DNA from: Apteryx mantelli
Taxonomy: Eukaryota; Chordata; Aves; Apterygiformes; Apterygidae
Direction of reading: 5' to 3'
DNA: 64,000 nucleotides
Assembly: GCF_036417845.1 (NCBI RefSeq)
Contig: NC_089978.1
Location: forward strand, 138,502,288 to 138,566,287
Positions 46,570 through 59,977 of this stretch are shown here, in pieces; position 1 is the first letter of the stretch, and each line of letters opens with the position of its first letter. A program made the position numbers and the translations under genes. Below the pieces are notes generated by a model. It was given only the letters and a program-made list of their open reading frames with translations, did no database searches and was not told the origin of the DNA.

Positions 46570-49500
46570 TCACTGAGGATGAGTTCAGGACCCAGAGCTG
46601 CAGGTCCAGGCAGAGAGAAGAGGAGGAAAGTGAGAGAGAAGCAATCACCACTGAAACAAACAGGCAAGGAAACCATCCAGAGCTCCCTGAGATGCTCCAA
46701 GTAGACAGAGGATCTCCTCAGAATGGAAGATCTGTGCTGATGTGTTCGTAAGGCATTTTTGTTCACCTTGGAAGACTAAAGGATGGAAAATGGTATCAGA
46801 CATTCTGTCTTGGAAGCTCCCATGGACTATGGACTTGTCAGAGGGTCTGAAGAACAGAAGGTCAGCTCAGATGATCCCTGGGGCTCTTGTTATTACCGAT
46901 AAGCAATTGCAGGGGGACAGCCTTCCCTTCTGCTGTTTAAACACCTCCAGACTCCTTGTGGGTGACTAGGGAAATACTACTATCACTTCAGGTTGTTTTA
47001 TTTCCCAATTTTCTTGGGTAGGGTTGTTATGAGTTTGAATAATATTTCCTTTTTTGTGCAGCTGCAGCAAAAAATTCTGTAAAAGCTGTTGGACTCAGCT
47101 GCATTTACTATCACACAACATAAGGCAGGAAGTTTACACTTATATGACAGAATGACAACAAAAATGGGGGTATTGGGCTGCAAGAGGAAACAATTTTGAT
47201 TTACTAATATGTATGTTCTTTGTGGTAATTCGTTTGAATTGAATACAAGAAATACACAATGCATGGAGAAAACCAGGTTAGTTTTCTTAATACTTGGATT
47301 TAAGTTACATATGAATTTACTATGAAAAATAATACACTATATACTAGGAATTAAGGTCATCTTTCCTTTAGGAGGAGATTTACCACCAGGTTCAGAGATG
47401 ATCACTTGTCAGGATTAGATTTTGTGAAAAGATTTGATTAAAATACTCAAAAGTATTGACTGATGAGTCTAAGCAGTTTGCTGTGCCTTTACTTTGCAAA
47501 GTTTTCAGTGGAGCATGGAGCTGTGGATAGCAGTTCTTAAAGCAGTGGAAACAGAAAGAAAATTGAGTTCTGCATTGCAACCTCCTGTAAAGTCTAGTAT
47601 GATAGGACAAAATTTCTTCAGACTCTTTTCTTAGCACTCAAATTTCTAAATTTAATGTCAGTTCTGTTACCTGAAGGACCAGATTGTGCTCTTCAACTCA
47701 TGTTGAGCAGCACTTTACTCTGTAAACAGGCCCACTACAGTCTCCATGTTGGGGGGAGGGCATTGCTCAGTGTTTTGGAAGAATACTGTTAACACCAAAG
47801 CTTCCATTTTGGTTAAACAGTGTCATAAAATCATATCCTCTGTGGATTTGCAGGACTAATAAATTATGCAGCATTTAAAGCTCTACTGTACAATTTTGTG
47901 AGTGAATGCTTGTTTCCATTGGTGAAATCAAATAATGGTTATGGGAATAATGGTTTTCTTTCTGACACTCAGTATTTCAAAGAATGTCTAGTTCCAGATC
48001 ACATTGTATGCCCAAAATATAGTCATGAGTTTCACCCAAGTGTCTGAATAGCTAAAAATGTTACATCTTTAACATTCCACTTAGACAGCATTACAAACCA
48101 GCCGATGTTCATATGAAGGCTAGCTCTAATTACTGGTAGATGACAAGAAAGTACTGACATTTAATTTCTGTATGCATTTTCACATTGAACAAATGACATC
48201 AGCTTCAGCAGACTGCTTGTGAATCAATCAAATGCTGGCATTATTCATTCATTATTGTGGACAGTTATGCGATCCTTCATGAAGAGGAACATGGCTGAGA
48301 AATTTTGACAAGGAAATGCCACAAAAATAACCACCAAATCTCGTCTGGTGCTGCTTTCAAGGCACAGGGAATGTACCTGCTGTGTTGGTATATACTGATG
48401 CAAAGAACCCAGAATGAACCATGTGTTTTGCGTGTAGTCTCTGATGAAGTCAGGTATATATTCCCTTTTCAAAAATATTTAGAGGTCCTTGATTATTATT
48501 TACATATTTGCATATGTTTTATGGTTATTTGAAGCTTTTACACTTTTTTAAGATGCATTTTTTGCTTTGATGAAGAATGAACATAGGGGATGAGTTTGGT
48601 GGTTTGTTACTAGGTCAGCAGAAGGCACCAGAATTCCTCCAGTATCTGTTAGGGGCAAAGAAAAGAGGTGATGATGGGTGGAAAATCAGAAACCTGCCAC
48701 TGAACAGGGGTGGTGAATTGCATCTACCACGTCTGGTGGAAATATTTCAATGGCCCAGAGCAGAGTTTCTCTCACTATCTTCCTTCTTGAGTTGTTCCAG
48801 TTATCTGCATAGATAGGTGGATATTTGTTGGGCCAGAAAATGAGAGAGAAATTTTCTAGCCTACTGCATAGACCACTCACCTTATTGCTAAGGTCTGGCT
48901 TTCTCTTCCTTGTTTTCTTGACTCAAATGCATTTCCTTGGAGATGTTTGGTTTTGATGAAGTGGCTGCTTTCACTGATGAATTCCCAGCTAGCTCCAGGC
49001 AGGAGGGGCCCCCGTTGATGGGAAAGTGCACCAGAGCCGGAGCGGCAGGCTGGAGGCAGCAGTCTGGGAGATGGCTGTGTGGGAAGGCTGAAGAGCAGTG
49101 AGCTGGGGAACTGGGAAGTGGGAGCTGAGGGCCCTGAAAGCCAGATGGGCCCACCCTGCTGCTGGCGAGAGACCAGCAGTAGCCAGAGCAGAACAACACA
49201 GGGCCCTGGCCTGCGGACGAGAAGCTGGGGTGGAAGTATCCCAATAGGATGCCAATTTTATAACTCGTCTGGGCTGTCCTTAGGAGCTGGGCTAGGAAGG
49301 GTGGTTTTGTTCCTTCTCTGTAACTATTAGAGAAGTTGTGCCTAGGGTGTTTGCAGCATTTTGTTCTGACTTCTGTAGCAAAGCCACCCTTTGTTAATTC
49401 ATTGAAAACTGTAAGTGTTTTTATAAGCCCAGTGAGGACTACAGCCTATAAAGACCAGCACGCTGGGAAATCACGGCATTCACGCCTGAATTTCAGATGC

Positions 49501-50090
49501 CTCCCCAAAATTGCACCGGGTGACAAGGGTATGCCGCAACACACATAGCAGCACTTTCTAGTAAGGTAGGTTGCATTAATAAAGTTCTGGGTGCACAGGA
49601 AAGATTGACAGAGGTCGTATGTGCACTGCTTCCAGATTTTGGGGACCTTTCTGAAACTCCACTCTCCTCCAGTTTTGGGTTCTATTTCCTTTTCACTCTT
49701 TGAGCTAATAGTGTTGACTTAGTTCATGTTTACAAGCATCTCTCTGCAGTTGTCAGGCAGTAACATACTTTTTTTTAATGCGAGAGCTGAGATTCTCACT
49801 ATATTATGGGACTTCAGGAGCTCAAGATTGGGTTTCAATAAACAGTACTATGAGACTTGCAAGAACATGACGAGAAGCATCAGTATGTATGGTCTTATGT
49901 TGGATGTAAATCAGGGGTCTCTCCATACAGGTGTGATGTAGATGCTATCCAGCGGGTGTGCCTTTTTGCTCCCATGGAAATAGGTAGAAACTGAAGGCAT
50001 CTATCATTTAATGAGAGGTGCTCAGTACATTGTAGTAACAAGTGCCAAATTTTCTTCTGCTGTAACTTGCTCTTTCCTTCTACTGCGACT
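46570..50090. other. Unique sequence, GC-richer around 49000-49250
   Basis: No gene is recognised. The segment at 49000-49250 is GC-richer and open in several frames on both strands (up to 118 codons minus), but no domain, splice pattern or CpG island is evident. The part directly after 46566 is not clearly CR1. Confidence 0.45.
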
Positions 50091-50250
50091 GTTTCATCAT
50101 GTGTTTAGGTATTTAGATCTTCGGTAGCAGCTGATTAAACGATTATTTAATATTTTGATTGTACAGAGGCCTTAATTAGGCCAAATCCCAGGGTTGCTAA
50201 GGACTGTAGCAATCTGCCTTTAAGATGTAGCTGTCCAAAAAGCCACTCCT
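50090..50250. promoter_or_regulatory. Candidate regulatory block with near-palindrome
   Basis: A compact repeat-free block with 'gattaaacgattatttaatattttgattg' followed by the near-palindrome GGCCTTAATTAGGCC at 50168-50182, which centres a TTAATTA homeodomain core between GGCC arms. Clustered homeodomain-type words suggest an enhancer. This is inferred. Confidence 0.28.
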
Positions 50251-50554
50251 TGGGAGGCTGCCTACCCAAGAGTAACAAACTCCTGCCCAGTAATCCTAGA
50301 GCTTTCCAGTTAAAAGCATTCAGTACTAAAGGGCATGATCATTGTCCATGCTGTCTCATTCTGGGATTTTCCAGAATAAATGGGCAGGCTGTATCATTGT
50401 TGTTTGTCCAAAATGCTACATTTGGAACAATTGTTAAGCAGCTGTCTGAAGCGGAGGGTTGAGAACAAGGAGATGGTGGTTGGAAACAAAACTTTAATTT
50501 ACCCTGTGTGAGAAACAGGGGAAATAGCTAATCCTAGCTCTGTCTGCCCCCACA

Positions 50555-50760
50555 GCAACTCCACTGACACAAATGGATGTGGAGTATTACATTAAAGCAT
50601 TACATCATCAGGACAAATCCTAATTGGCTTATTTATGGCAAGACAAAGCTAGACTCTGTTCTCTGCTTCCCTGGTGTAAATTGGGAGTAACTGCAGTGAG
50701 CAGTGGAGGTCCTCAAGATTTAAGCTGACATAATCAAGATTAGAGTCTGGCCTCTTTGTA
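50555..50760. repeat. Ancient L3/CR1-like fragment
   Basis: The text 'agcaactccactgacacaaatgga' and then 'ccctggtgtaaattgggagtaactgcagtgagcagtgga' and 'agagtctggcc' match the old amniote repeat 'agctccattgacttcaatgg...ggtgtaaatcaggagtaactccattgaagtcaatgga...aggatctggcc'. Confidence 0.6.
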
Positions 50761-53700
50761 GCTGTTTTTGGAAGCAGCTGGCTTTTAGAAATTAAGAATG
50801 TCACATAAATCACTGGTAACAAAGTGGCTCTGGACTTCGGCCTCCAGCAGCTTCTGACCATCTATCTCTGTAAAACTGATGGTTCTTCATGCAGCTGTTT
50901 TGTATCCAAAGGCTTTCAGCCGAATGGAGTGGACAATCCCACATCTCCTACAGCCTCAAGGAAGCAATGATATTTGTGCAGCACAGGAAACCAGACAGAG
51001 GCAGCTTGTGAAATACCAGCCAGTCAGAGATGGGACTCTTAATAATGGAAATCTGCTAAACGTGAAGTGCTCATATCTCATCTACTTAGCTGTAGAGGGA
51101 AAATGGTGTTGGGCAGTATGTAGCCCTGATAACAAAGTAGATCTTCCAGTGAGATAGTGCCTGTTCATGACTATGGGCACAATTCACTGAATACAGCCAT
51201 AGCAGAATATAGTATGTGCATGTGTGTGAATAAATACATCTCCCTTGTACTCATGCACCTTGAAAGGAGGTATGTAGAGGGTTTTGTTGCTCTCTTACAT
51301 TAAATGTGGATTTGATTTAAAAATCCCACAGCATTCTATGTACAAAATAATCTCAGGCTGCATTGATTTTGGATGTGTGCCCCATGATGATGATGATTAT
51401 GGAGTTTTACCCTCTTCTCTTTTGATAGAGGCCTTGGGGAAAACATATTTGACTAAACAGTTAGTATCCTGTCTGGGAAAAGTAGAAGGATATGAAGGTA
51501 TTTAGACTCACGCTGTATGGTGCAGAGTGCTTTTTTAAGCCCAGACTCTGCTATTATGGATTAGCTACTCCAAGGCAAATACAGGCTTCATTTCTGGGTA
51601 GTGTGTTTGAAGAATAGTTTAACTGACACATTATTCTGTTAGAATTACTGTAAGATGATGCCTACTATGGGTCAGACCATTTTCAATTGCTTAAAATTGC
51701 TGTAGCCCCACTGGTATCACTTTGCAATGGCTGAAAATCTTGCTTACGCCTCCATTGATGTTAAATTGGAGATACTTCAATTTACTGTTAATGGACTGCT
51801 GGTTTGTCTCCTTCAATATATTACTTGCACATAGGTTTTGTTCTCTTTTCTGTAATCTTGGATAGGATTTTACTAAAGGGCCTAGATTCAGCTAATCATC
51901 AATCCAAATGATTTAGTTAATGTGTCTTAATGAATGTCACAAGTCCTGATATATATTGTAATGTTTATACTTGAGAAGATACAGTCTGGTTTATCCAAAA
52001 GAAAGCTAAGAAACAACTTGATTGTAGTTAGTAATGCCTGTGCAGGGAAAGAGCTCTGACAGTTAAAAAACAAACAAACAAACAAAAAAAAACCAACAAA
52101 AAACCTGTAATGAGCCTCTGAGCTGACACAAGCTCAGATTAGACTCAAATGTTTAACCTGGAGGCTAATTAGCCTCTGAAAAGCTTTACTCCTGTATTTG
52201 GTTTATTCTCTGTCATTTGAAGGTTTGGAATTGGGATTGGTTGCCTTTTTTTTTTAAGGACCTGTTCCTGCTCTCAGGGAAGCTCTGCTCTGGCTGTACA
52301 GATTATTGGGCAAGGCCAAAGGCCAAGACAGATGATTACAAGGGGCTAAGCTGAACTTCTGCTAAACTGAGATTATGTTCATTGCTTCAATACTTAAGTG
52401 TTTCAGTTTGACTGAAGATAGGCAGACAATCTTTTCTTTATGCCTTATACAAAAATCCCCAGGTACACATTTTGGTTGTTTCCTTCGATGCTTTTTTGTA
52501 TATTCTCAGCCTCCAGAGATGACTGTAACTTTTCTTCTGTTTTGGTAAGATATCTTTCATGTATATAAAGCATTTCATCTGAATGCAGGATGCAAAAACA
52601 AAACTTACTGGCACTACCAATGAATGCCTAACATGGTAGCTTGAGAGGCTGTGTGATGATGTCCTCATTTGCACAAATAAAAGCTAAAATTCTGAGTATG
52701 TGAGGTCATCAACAGTTCAGTTTTATAGGCTGCAAAAAGGACCTCTGTTCCCCTAGCTAGAGAATGGATCAAACACAGATTTGGAAAGACAGTTTCCTGC
52801 ACTTGTCTGTTTTCTTTGGAAGCGTCTCTCTCAAATATTGGGAGATCCTGCTATTGCTCTATTCATCAGCTAACTAGAGCCACACAGGAGGCTGGGTAGC
52901 TGCTCTGCCTAAAGCTTATTTAAAGGTTTTTGTCATGAGTGAGTATCTGGCAGGCTTTGCAGAGGGCCATAAACAATATACAATTCCTTTCTAGTGTGGA
53001 AGCAGCAGGAGCCAGATATACAGGGGAAAGGCAGTGCTGCTGCAACACAGCAAAGGAACTGCTGACATCCAAAGAAACTAGAAAGGGTGTGATAGGAAAA
53101 AAAAATACTTTGAAAAATTTTGTTTGTGAGTGGGGGCTGAGTGGCTGTTAGAAAACTGGGACATTAAACATTGTTCCTCTTTTCTAAGAAAATCCTTTCC
53201 AAAGGGTGGAGCTGTAAAATACCTCAATGTTACAGTTAGCCCTTCAGTAAAATATTGTTGCAGTACAGAGGTCTCTGCATGTGAAATCACTCTTGACTCC
53301 CTATCTCTCATGGAAATTCTGACACTTTTTTGTTAAAGGGATCAAAATTTGGCCTAGACACCAGCTGTAGCATGAGCTTTTAAATACTTCCAGTTTTATG
53401 TGAAAGAGTTGCGATTTCTCTAAAGGGGAAAAGAACCACAAAATGTCCTGGGGAGAACAGGAAGAGCGTGTGAAGGAGTCCTGTGTCTCCCCTACTTAAG
53501 AGCAGTTATGGAAAGGATATGGTGTCTACCCAGAAATTGCTCGAGGACTGGTGCTGCTTGTCCCCATCCTGGAGGGCTACATGTGGTGGCGGGATGCTCC
53601 TATATGGCGTGCCATTTGCAGGGTGCACCAAGCGGAAAAGCACAGAGGGGATCCCTTTCTGGAAAAGGGGGTGCTGCATGGGCACTTGTGCAAGGGAGGA

Positions 53701-53840
53701 CTGAGGAAACCCGAGACTGTACAGGGGCAAGGGCAAGCTCCCAAAGGGGGCTCCAGTCTGTGTCCCTACCGTGAGCTTGCTGCCGTCTGTGGTCTCCGCT
53801 TTTCCTCTGCTGTCTGCTTCAAGTCTCCATCTGCAAAAAG
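50760..53840. other. Unique sequence with minor repeats
   Basis: No gene is recognised. The part at 51655-51790 has weak old-LINE words ('gtagccccactggtatcac', 'cctccattgatgttaaattgg'). The part at 53540-53760 is GC-richer and open in several frames (up to 129 codons) without a domain. It runs straight into the SINE tail at 53845 and may be part of the same old insertion. Confidence 0.45.
52065..52105 (+). repeat. (CAAA)n / A-rich simple repeat
   Basis: An A-rich tract with CAAACAAACAAACAAA units followed by an A run and CCAACAAAAAACC. Confidence 0.85.
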
Positions 53841-53844
53841 AACT

Positions 53845-53962
53845 GTGGAACTGGAACGTCTTCAGGGCAGGGGCTGTGTCTCATTATGTATCTGGCACTG
53901 GGAAATCCTCCATTTGCAGGGCCTCTGGGCATTACTGTAATGCAGATAGTAAATAAGAGTAT
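53845..53962 (+). repeat. Ancient SINE/L2-type 3' tail fragment
   Basis: The text 'ggaacgtcttcagggcaggggctgtgtctcattatgtatctggcac' and 'gggcctctgggcattactgtaatgcagatagtaaataag' follow the old amniote tail 'taagctcttcagggcagggactgtctc...ggggctcctaggcattaccgtaatgcaaataataaataa'. Plus-oriented. It directly abuts the candidate regulatory block that follows. Confidence 0.65.
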
Positions 53963-54370
53963 TGACGTGATTTTTTTTTAAAGCAGCAGCTTTTTGGAGT
54001 GCTGAAGAAATATGCACAGATAAAGCGACCTTGTGATTTTGAAAGCAAGCTCCGTTATTTGTTTTGAAACACATTGCCTCAGTGACCCTGCTTGTTCCGC
54101 AGACATGTCCTGCCTGGAAATGCCAAAACAGGTTGTACACTATATTTTTAACCAAATTAAGGTTTTGTTGAAATAAAGAATATCAATCAAAGGCTGTTAG
54201 GCTAGAAGGCCACATTCCTTTAGCTGTTGCTGATTGCACTAGTATCTTTTGTCTGCATGGCTTTGCTGACAGGGCGTCAGAGAAGAGCTCCTGGGGTGAG
54301 CAACGATGAGTGAGGGGAGCCATATGTATCCATGTCCCTGTCAGACGGTTGTCATCAGGGGTCAAGTTCT
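53962..54370. promoter_or_regulatory. Candidate conserved non-coding element next to a SINE tail
   Basis: A repeat-free block with words such as CAGATAAAGCGACC, GTTGAAATAAAGAATATCAATCAAAGG (broken here into parts) and TTTAGCTGTTGCTGATTGCACTAG. ATCAATCAAAGG resembles a PBX/HOX-type or TCF/LEF-type site (ATCAATCA, ATCAAAGG) at about 54182-54193. No coding frame with domain content. Regulatory role is inferred. Confidence 0.3.
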
Positions 54371-57300
54371 CAAGCTCCAGAGAGGACCTTCCAGTGCCCA
54401 ATGATTAGTCAAGGGGAGAGCCAGATGCCCTTCATAGCACAGCAACAACATTATGCAGAGCGTGACAAGGAGATGTGCAACATAATACACAGGGGTATGA
54501 GAGGGAGCTGCTATTCGTGTCTCCATCAAAATGGGAGAGGACACAACTATGCTGCTTCCCAAGAGTCTCCCTGTCATTGCAGGAAATGGTCTGAACAAGA
54601 TTTGTGAGTGGAAACTCTCTGATGGTTGCTCTGAGATCCCCCAAGCACACATGCTTGTCTTGGTGAATTACAGCTTTTTGGGCTGAGGCTGGGTGTGTTT
54701 CGAACTAGGATTCAAGCCCACCTGAAATCCTAGCTCACAGCTGGGTGATTTTTCTTTTTTTTTCTTTTGGCAAATAGGAATTTTGCTGAAAAATGCAGTT
54801 TTGATTGAATTGATTGCATTTTTGATTTGAACTGTTCACAAATTTGAATTGCATTTGCTGAAAAGTTGGGAAAAAAATACTAGGATACACACTGACAAAA
54901 CTGAAGGAAGAAAACATGTCCCCCTCCTTATCTGATTGCATCTAGGGTGTGGGGGAGATAAGTTCAATTCTCTCCTTTTCCTGAGAGGATTTGCTCCTAA
55001 ATCACTTTCCACAGAAATTTTATAACTGGGCTTTTTTGGTTTGGGATGTTCATGATTACTTCTAGGAGAGCTGTTCTACTTTGTCAGAAATACGTAAATA
55101 TTTATCAAGCTGGGAGCTGAGGGCAGAGAAGGGGACCTAGGGGGTGAGTAGAAGTGATTGCCCACCTGCTCACTAGGACACCAAGGAGAGGGAGCATCTG
55201 AGTCACAGGCTTTGATCTCTTGCTTATTGGTTCGGACAAAGAGCACTCCCATCAGCCACAGAGATCGAGAGCTGCTCTTGCTCCTCTTCTCCCTGTGAAA
55301 GTCCTGAGGTGATGAAGGCACTGCCCTAGGAAGTGGGAGAGATCAGTTTGAGTCTGCTAAGGCACAGGGAAAGATCTAAGACTCAGGCTCTTGCAGCTTT
55401 TCCCAGCAGCCTACCCACCTAGTACTGGGAAAACATCTAGACAATACTTTTAGCCATTCATTTAGCCTATTTTTTATCGTTTTTTAACTGGAAAGGGAAA
55501 ACCTCTTGTTTCAAATCTCAAGTTTCTGTGAAAGCTGAAATGTTTTGTTTAAGAGTTAAAAAAAAAGAAACTAACCAAAACATTATCTGAACTAAAATAA
55601 GTCCCACCCCTTGTCTTGGCTGGGAGGGGTGGAAGGAATTTTAAGTTGCAATTTGCCAAGAGATCACACGGCACCCTCAGCCTGAACATATCTGTGGAGG
55701 TGCTTCGGTACAATTTGAGAAGGATGTAGGTGGCTCCGGAGAAGAGGCTTTGCCATGGAAAGGTGTGATTTTTACGACTCCCTGGGAGGGGAGTGGGAGA
55801 TCACAAGTGCTGCGATAGGGTTCTCTTTGCTCCATTTCCATGGGGTGCTGTTCAGCGAGGCATCCACCCCGTCCAGCTTCCTAGGACATCAGGAGCACTC
55901 TAGCAAAGGGATAGGAAAGAATTCGGACAGGAGTAAGAGTTGAGTGAGGTGGTTCATGTAATAATTTAGTGGCAGTTCAAAATAAAACTTTTCTTTCATG
56001 GAGAATTTGGACATGTCTTTAATTTAGAAACAAGGAAATCAATGACTGAAATTTTTTTTTTAAATAAAGAAATTCCTAAGTTTTTCTACTTAGGGATATA
56101 TATAAAGGCAGTATTTCAAACTGAAATAAAATGATTTAGTTTGAAAATAAAAAAAATTGCTTTGAATTGATGTTTTGAAATGGAAACCCTGATTTTGTTT
56201 TGTAATCTTGATATGTAATAAAGGCTTTCGTATCTGGCCTCTCTGTAAAGTCAAGTGTTCTGATAAAATGGGATTTGAAAATGGTCAAACACTTTAATAA
56301 TCTTTTCTGTTGCAATTCTTATGGGCAGATCAAGTGAGTGTACAAAGCATGTAAATATCATTAACTACTATTGGTTGCTGAAGTTTTCCAGTATTTCAGA
56401 ACTTCAGATTTTATATTTTTCTTCCTTTATGATGTATGAAAGCAAGATCTTCCCAATTCTTCTATAAGCACACAGACCCATCCTGAAGAGCCAGTAGCCC
56501 TGAAATGAGGGAAGTCCCACTCAGGATACACAAGAGAAAGTTCCAGCTCTTCCACTAAAGCAGGAGCAGTAGAGCCCTAGTGCTTATATCCCACGTGTGT
56601 GCTGTAAACCCTGCATGCTCTGCCCACCGTTGCCCTTAGAACTGTCCTGCTGCAATGCAGACAAGGCTCAGAATCCATTTGGGACCCTAGAAGCCATTCC
56701 CAAGCTTTTGTCAGAACCGATGCATTTCCGTGCACACTTTTGGTTTTGAGGTATTGGCACATTTTGATTTTTAAAAAGTCCTAAAGAGTGTTAGCATTTT
56801 TTGCATTTTTAATTTAATACAGAAAATGAAGATGAGAAGAGTTTAAAAAATATGTCTGATGTTGCAGAGAGGTCAATGCCAGAGGCATGAACACAAGACA
56901 GTGCCAGCTATATCCCATTCCAATGTGCTGCACAATGGACTACCGTCAAGGAACCAGTTTTCTTTTAGCAGCTGAAAAGCTCTTTATTCTGTGAATTTTT
57001 CTGTCTGCAATTATCCATGGCTTTTCACATTTCACTGTTATTCACGGGGATGTGTAGATTTGGCATGTTAAAGCACGTTTGTGAAGCACCTTTTCATACA
57101 AACCACATGAAATGATTGAGACTAGAGGAATTCAGAAACCTCCTAATATAGTGTTTGTCTTCTCTATTACCGCAAACAATGAAAGTTATTTTTTTTCTGG
57201 GAGAGATGAAGCTCTTTGGTCCTCACTTGAATCAAAAAGAGGATAAATAAAAGTAGCATAGGTAGCATCTGGAATACTAGTCAATAGCAGAGACCTCTTG

Positions 57301-57540
57301 GGTTTGGTTTTGGCTTCTGAGTACGGTCTCCCAGGTATATCTCCACTGATTTTGCAGGAATTTCTGCTGGATTAGACCATAATAAACAAGACCAGAGATA
57401 GCACCTGGATAATGCCCTTCAGCGTGTCTCTGTCTTTCTCCCCCTTGGATTTGGCCTATTATGTTTGCTTGCTGTTGGGTGCTACAAGACAATGTGCGTT
57501 TCCTGAGTTTTCATGTTTCGGTCTTTTTCAATATGCCCTC
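54370..57540. other. Unique sequence with weak SINE traces
   Basis: No gene is recognised. The part at 55310-55365 ('gccctaggaagtgggagagatcagtttgagtctgc') recalls a tRNA-derived SINE (ctaggaggtgggagacccaggttcgagtccctgc), as does a phrase near 54930-54975, but neither can be delimited. The block at 55970-56230 is AT-rich. Confidence 0.45.
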
Positions 57541-57556
57541 TGCCCTGACCTTCAAT

Positions 57557-57569
57557 AAAAAAAAAAAAA
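57557..57569 (+). repeat. A13 homopolymer after AATAAA-like word
   Basis: Thirteen A bases follow 'ccttcaat', giving AATAAA at 57555-57560. It could be an internal poly(A) of a retrotransposed fragment, but no matching upstream element was recognised. Confidence 0.6.
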
Positions 57570-59955
57570 GCCTTTGCTGTGATTACTTCCCATTTGTTAA
57601 ATATCTTGAGAAGTCATGGCATAAAGGAAGGACCCCTGTGTTGTCCTCCCTCACAGCCAGCCTGTGATCCCTGGAAGGAGCTGGCTGGAGACTGTCACCA
57701 GCTCAGCATGTCCAGAAAGTAGCTGAGGCAGAGGCGGAGGGAAACCATTGATGTTCCCTCCCTGACATTTTCCCTGGGAGTGGTCTCTGCTTTCTTTTTC
57801 AGCCCCTGGTGCCGTCTCCTTTCCTTGGACTTTCCATCTCCTCCCTGGCTCTGGAGCTGCTTCCTTGGCAACTTAGTGATTTAATGACTGTTGTCTCAAC
57901 GGTGCTGACTGCATGCATGCTCTTGGTCTGTGGCAAACAAGAGGTCAATCAGGTTACATTAAACCTCAGACAAAAATGGCAGAAGTTAAACACTTTTCAT
58001 CTTATGTTGGCCAGGGGGTAAAAGCATATACACATACTCAGCTACCTTGGCTCAGCTGGCATGTGTTAATCCACTGAGTTGTGGTAACCAGTGTTATTTG
58101 AGCCCTCTAGTCCAGTTGTGGAATAGGTTAAACCCCCCGCCCCCACAACTCTAATGAACACTGCCAGTTACACTGTGTCTTTGATATCAAGGTTTAGATT
58201 TCCAAAGCATGCAAATGACTTATGAGACCAAATTCCATTTACAATTAGATTTTGTGGCTCCTAACTGCTTTAATTATTTTGGGAAATTAGATTTTGGGCC
58301 AAGTTTTCAAAAAAACATCAGAAATGCTTAGCATAAAAAACAATGGAATACAAGCTTCCGAGCTACTCCAGTGTTTTTGAAAGTATTACTCATTTATTTT
58401 CTTCTTTGAAGGAATAACAAAGACTGATAAATCTGTTGTCCAGAGAAAGAGTTTCCACTGCAGGCCATGTCTTACAGTGCAGGTTACACAATAAGATACT
58501 GTAAGACATAAGTGGCTCTTAACAGAGTGGCTAGTGATGAACTTGATTAAGGGACGTTCTCCAGATCTGTCACCTCTTCTTCAGCTAGTGCTCTCAGGAA
58601 GTCAAGAATGAACTTGCCTGAAAGTGGTGAGAAACACAGCACAAGAGATGCACAAATCCTTGAGCTCGGTCACTGCCGGTCCTCTTCCCATGGCAGTACC
58701 CTCTGTTAAGGGAGTGTTGTTGAAAGGTTTAAAAGCACTCGACTCCTCAGAGATGGAAACAGCGCAGGTAGGCTATGATAATCAATGGGATAATCTGGAG
58801 GACTATTTGCAAGTACAATAATGGAAACAGGTTTCCATGACCTGTTCCTTCTTTATTCCTCTGCCTTCTGCCCAACCTGGATGTGGGACTCCTGTGGTGG
58901 TATCGCTGAGGTCATTTTACCTGACTTGACAGAAGGCCCAGGACTTCTGGGGAAGGGGGAGGTTTTGGGCTACTGCTTGTAGTGGCAAATAAGCTTCAGA
59001 AGGGGGAGCCAATGTTTTCTGCAGCCTGGCATCTCCACTTTTCTTTCTTCCCCAGTCATTTTCACACCTATAAAAGATAGAAAACTGAGAAGGAGAAAAA
59101 AATGAGGTGGGTTAAAGAACAGGAGTGTGGAGACCACTGCCTGTCAGACAGCCAGAATACCTCTCTGAGCCTCCCCACCCTGCCAGGTCCCTTGCCTTCA
59201 AAGGCCAGAGGTTGGGGGAGGATGAAAGCTCCCTTGGACAACCACAAGCAGATAACAGTTGGAAGTCTTGTGACCACCCAATACACAGGCGCCTGTCTTC
59301 CAAGCATCATCCTGGTAGGGTGTCAAAATCACAGGACCATTTCCTCTGCAGCGCACAAGCATGAGCTGGCTCTTAGGGGACATGGTTCAGTAGGAGGTAC
59401 CCTGTACAGTCTTAACATCAAAACAAACAACACTCATGTAGAAGCACTCCGATTATGCCCTTCACCCACACACTTCATAGCCATCACCCATTTTACTTCT
59501 CACTGTGGTTCTTAATGACTGAAACAAAAGGCAAGAGAGATACCACTAATGAAGTGCAGAGAGATGGACTCTATTGCATTTTGCACATATGTAACCAGCA
59601 GGTTTTGCAGAGCTCCAGAAGAAAATGTATGCTATTACATTAGTCAGCTTAAAAAAATGTCTGAACTTCTCAAAAAATGTTGTTCCTTGTGAATATTGTG
59701 TTATGTTGTTCCCCCACCCCTGCTTGGAAGGGAGCTGTGACAGAGAGATACTTGAAGGAGATTGCAGTTTATATTACAGCTGCTAAGATAACCAGGAGCT
59801 TTCAAAAAGAATCTCAGCTAGTGAAGCTTGTTTTACAATACCAAACTCCAAGGAGAAGGGGGGCAAAAAGTAAGTTTGTTTTCTATGCTGCCCCTTTATC
59901 TTGATGTCAAATATATCCCCTGGGAAAGGAAAACATTTAACCAGCAGATCCCATG
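57570..59955. other. Unique non-coding sequence
   Basis: No gene is recognised. The frame at 59102-59515 plus (137 codons) begins in unique sequence and has overlapping frames on the other strand and in other phases, with no domain. No clear repeats. Confidence 0.5.
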
Positions 59956-59977
59956 GACACACACACAAATGCACGCG

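Noticed and set aside
46209-46766. 185-codon minus-strand open frame
   Set aside because: It is antisense to the CR1 reverse-transcriptase fragment on the plus strand, and its openness reflects codon structure of that fragment.
49000-49255. Possible CpG island or GC-rich exon
   Set aside because: GC is raised, but CpG pairs are few and no splice signals frame a consistent exon.
53551-53940. 129-codon plus-strand frame
   Set aside because: It runs into the ancient SINE tail at 53845 and shows no recognisable domain.
59102-59515. 137-codon plus-strand frame
   Set aside because: Overlapping frames of similar length exist in other phases and on the other strand, and no domain is visible. Chance openness in a GC-richer segment is more likely.
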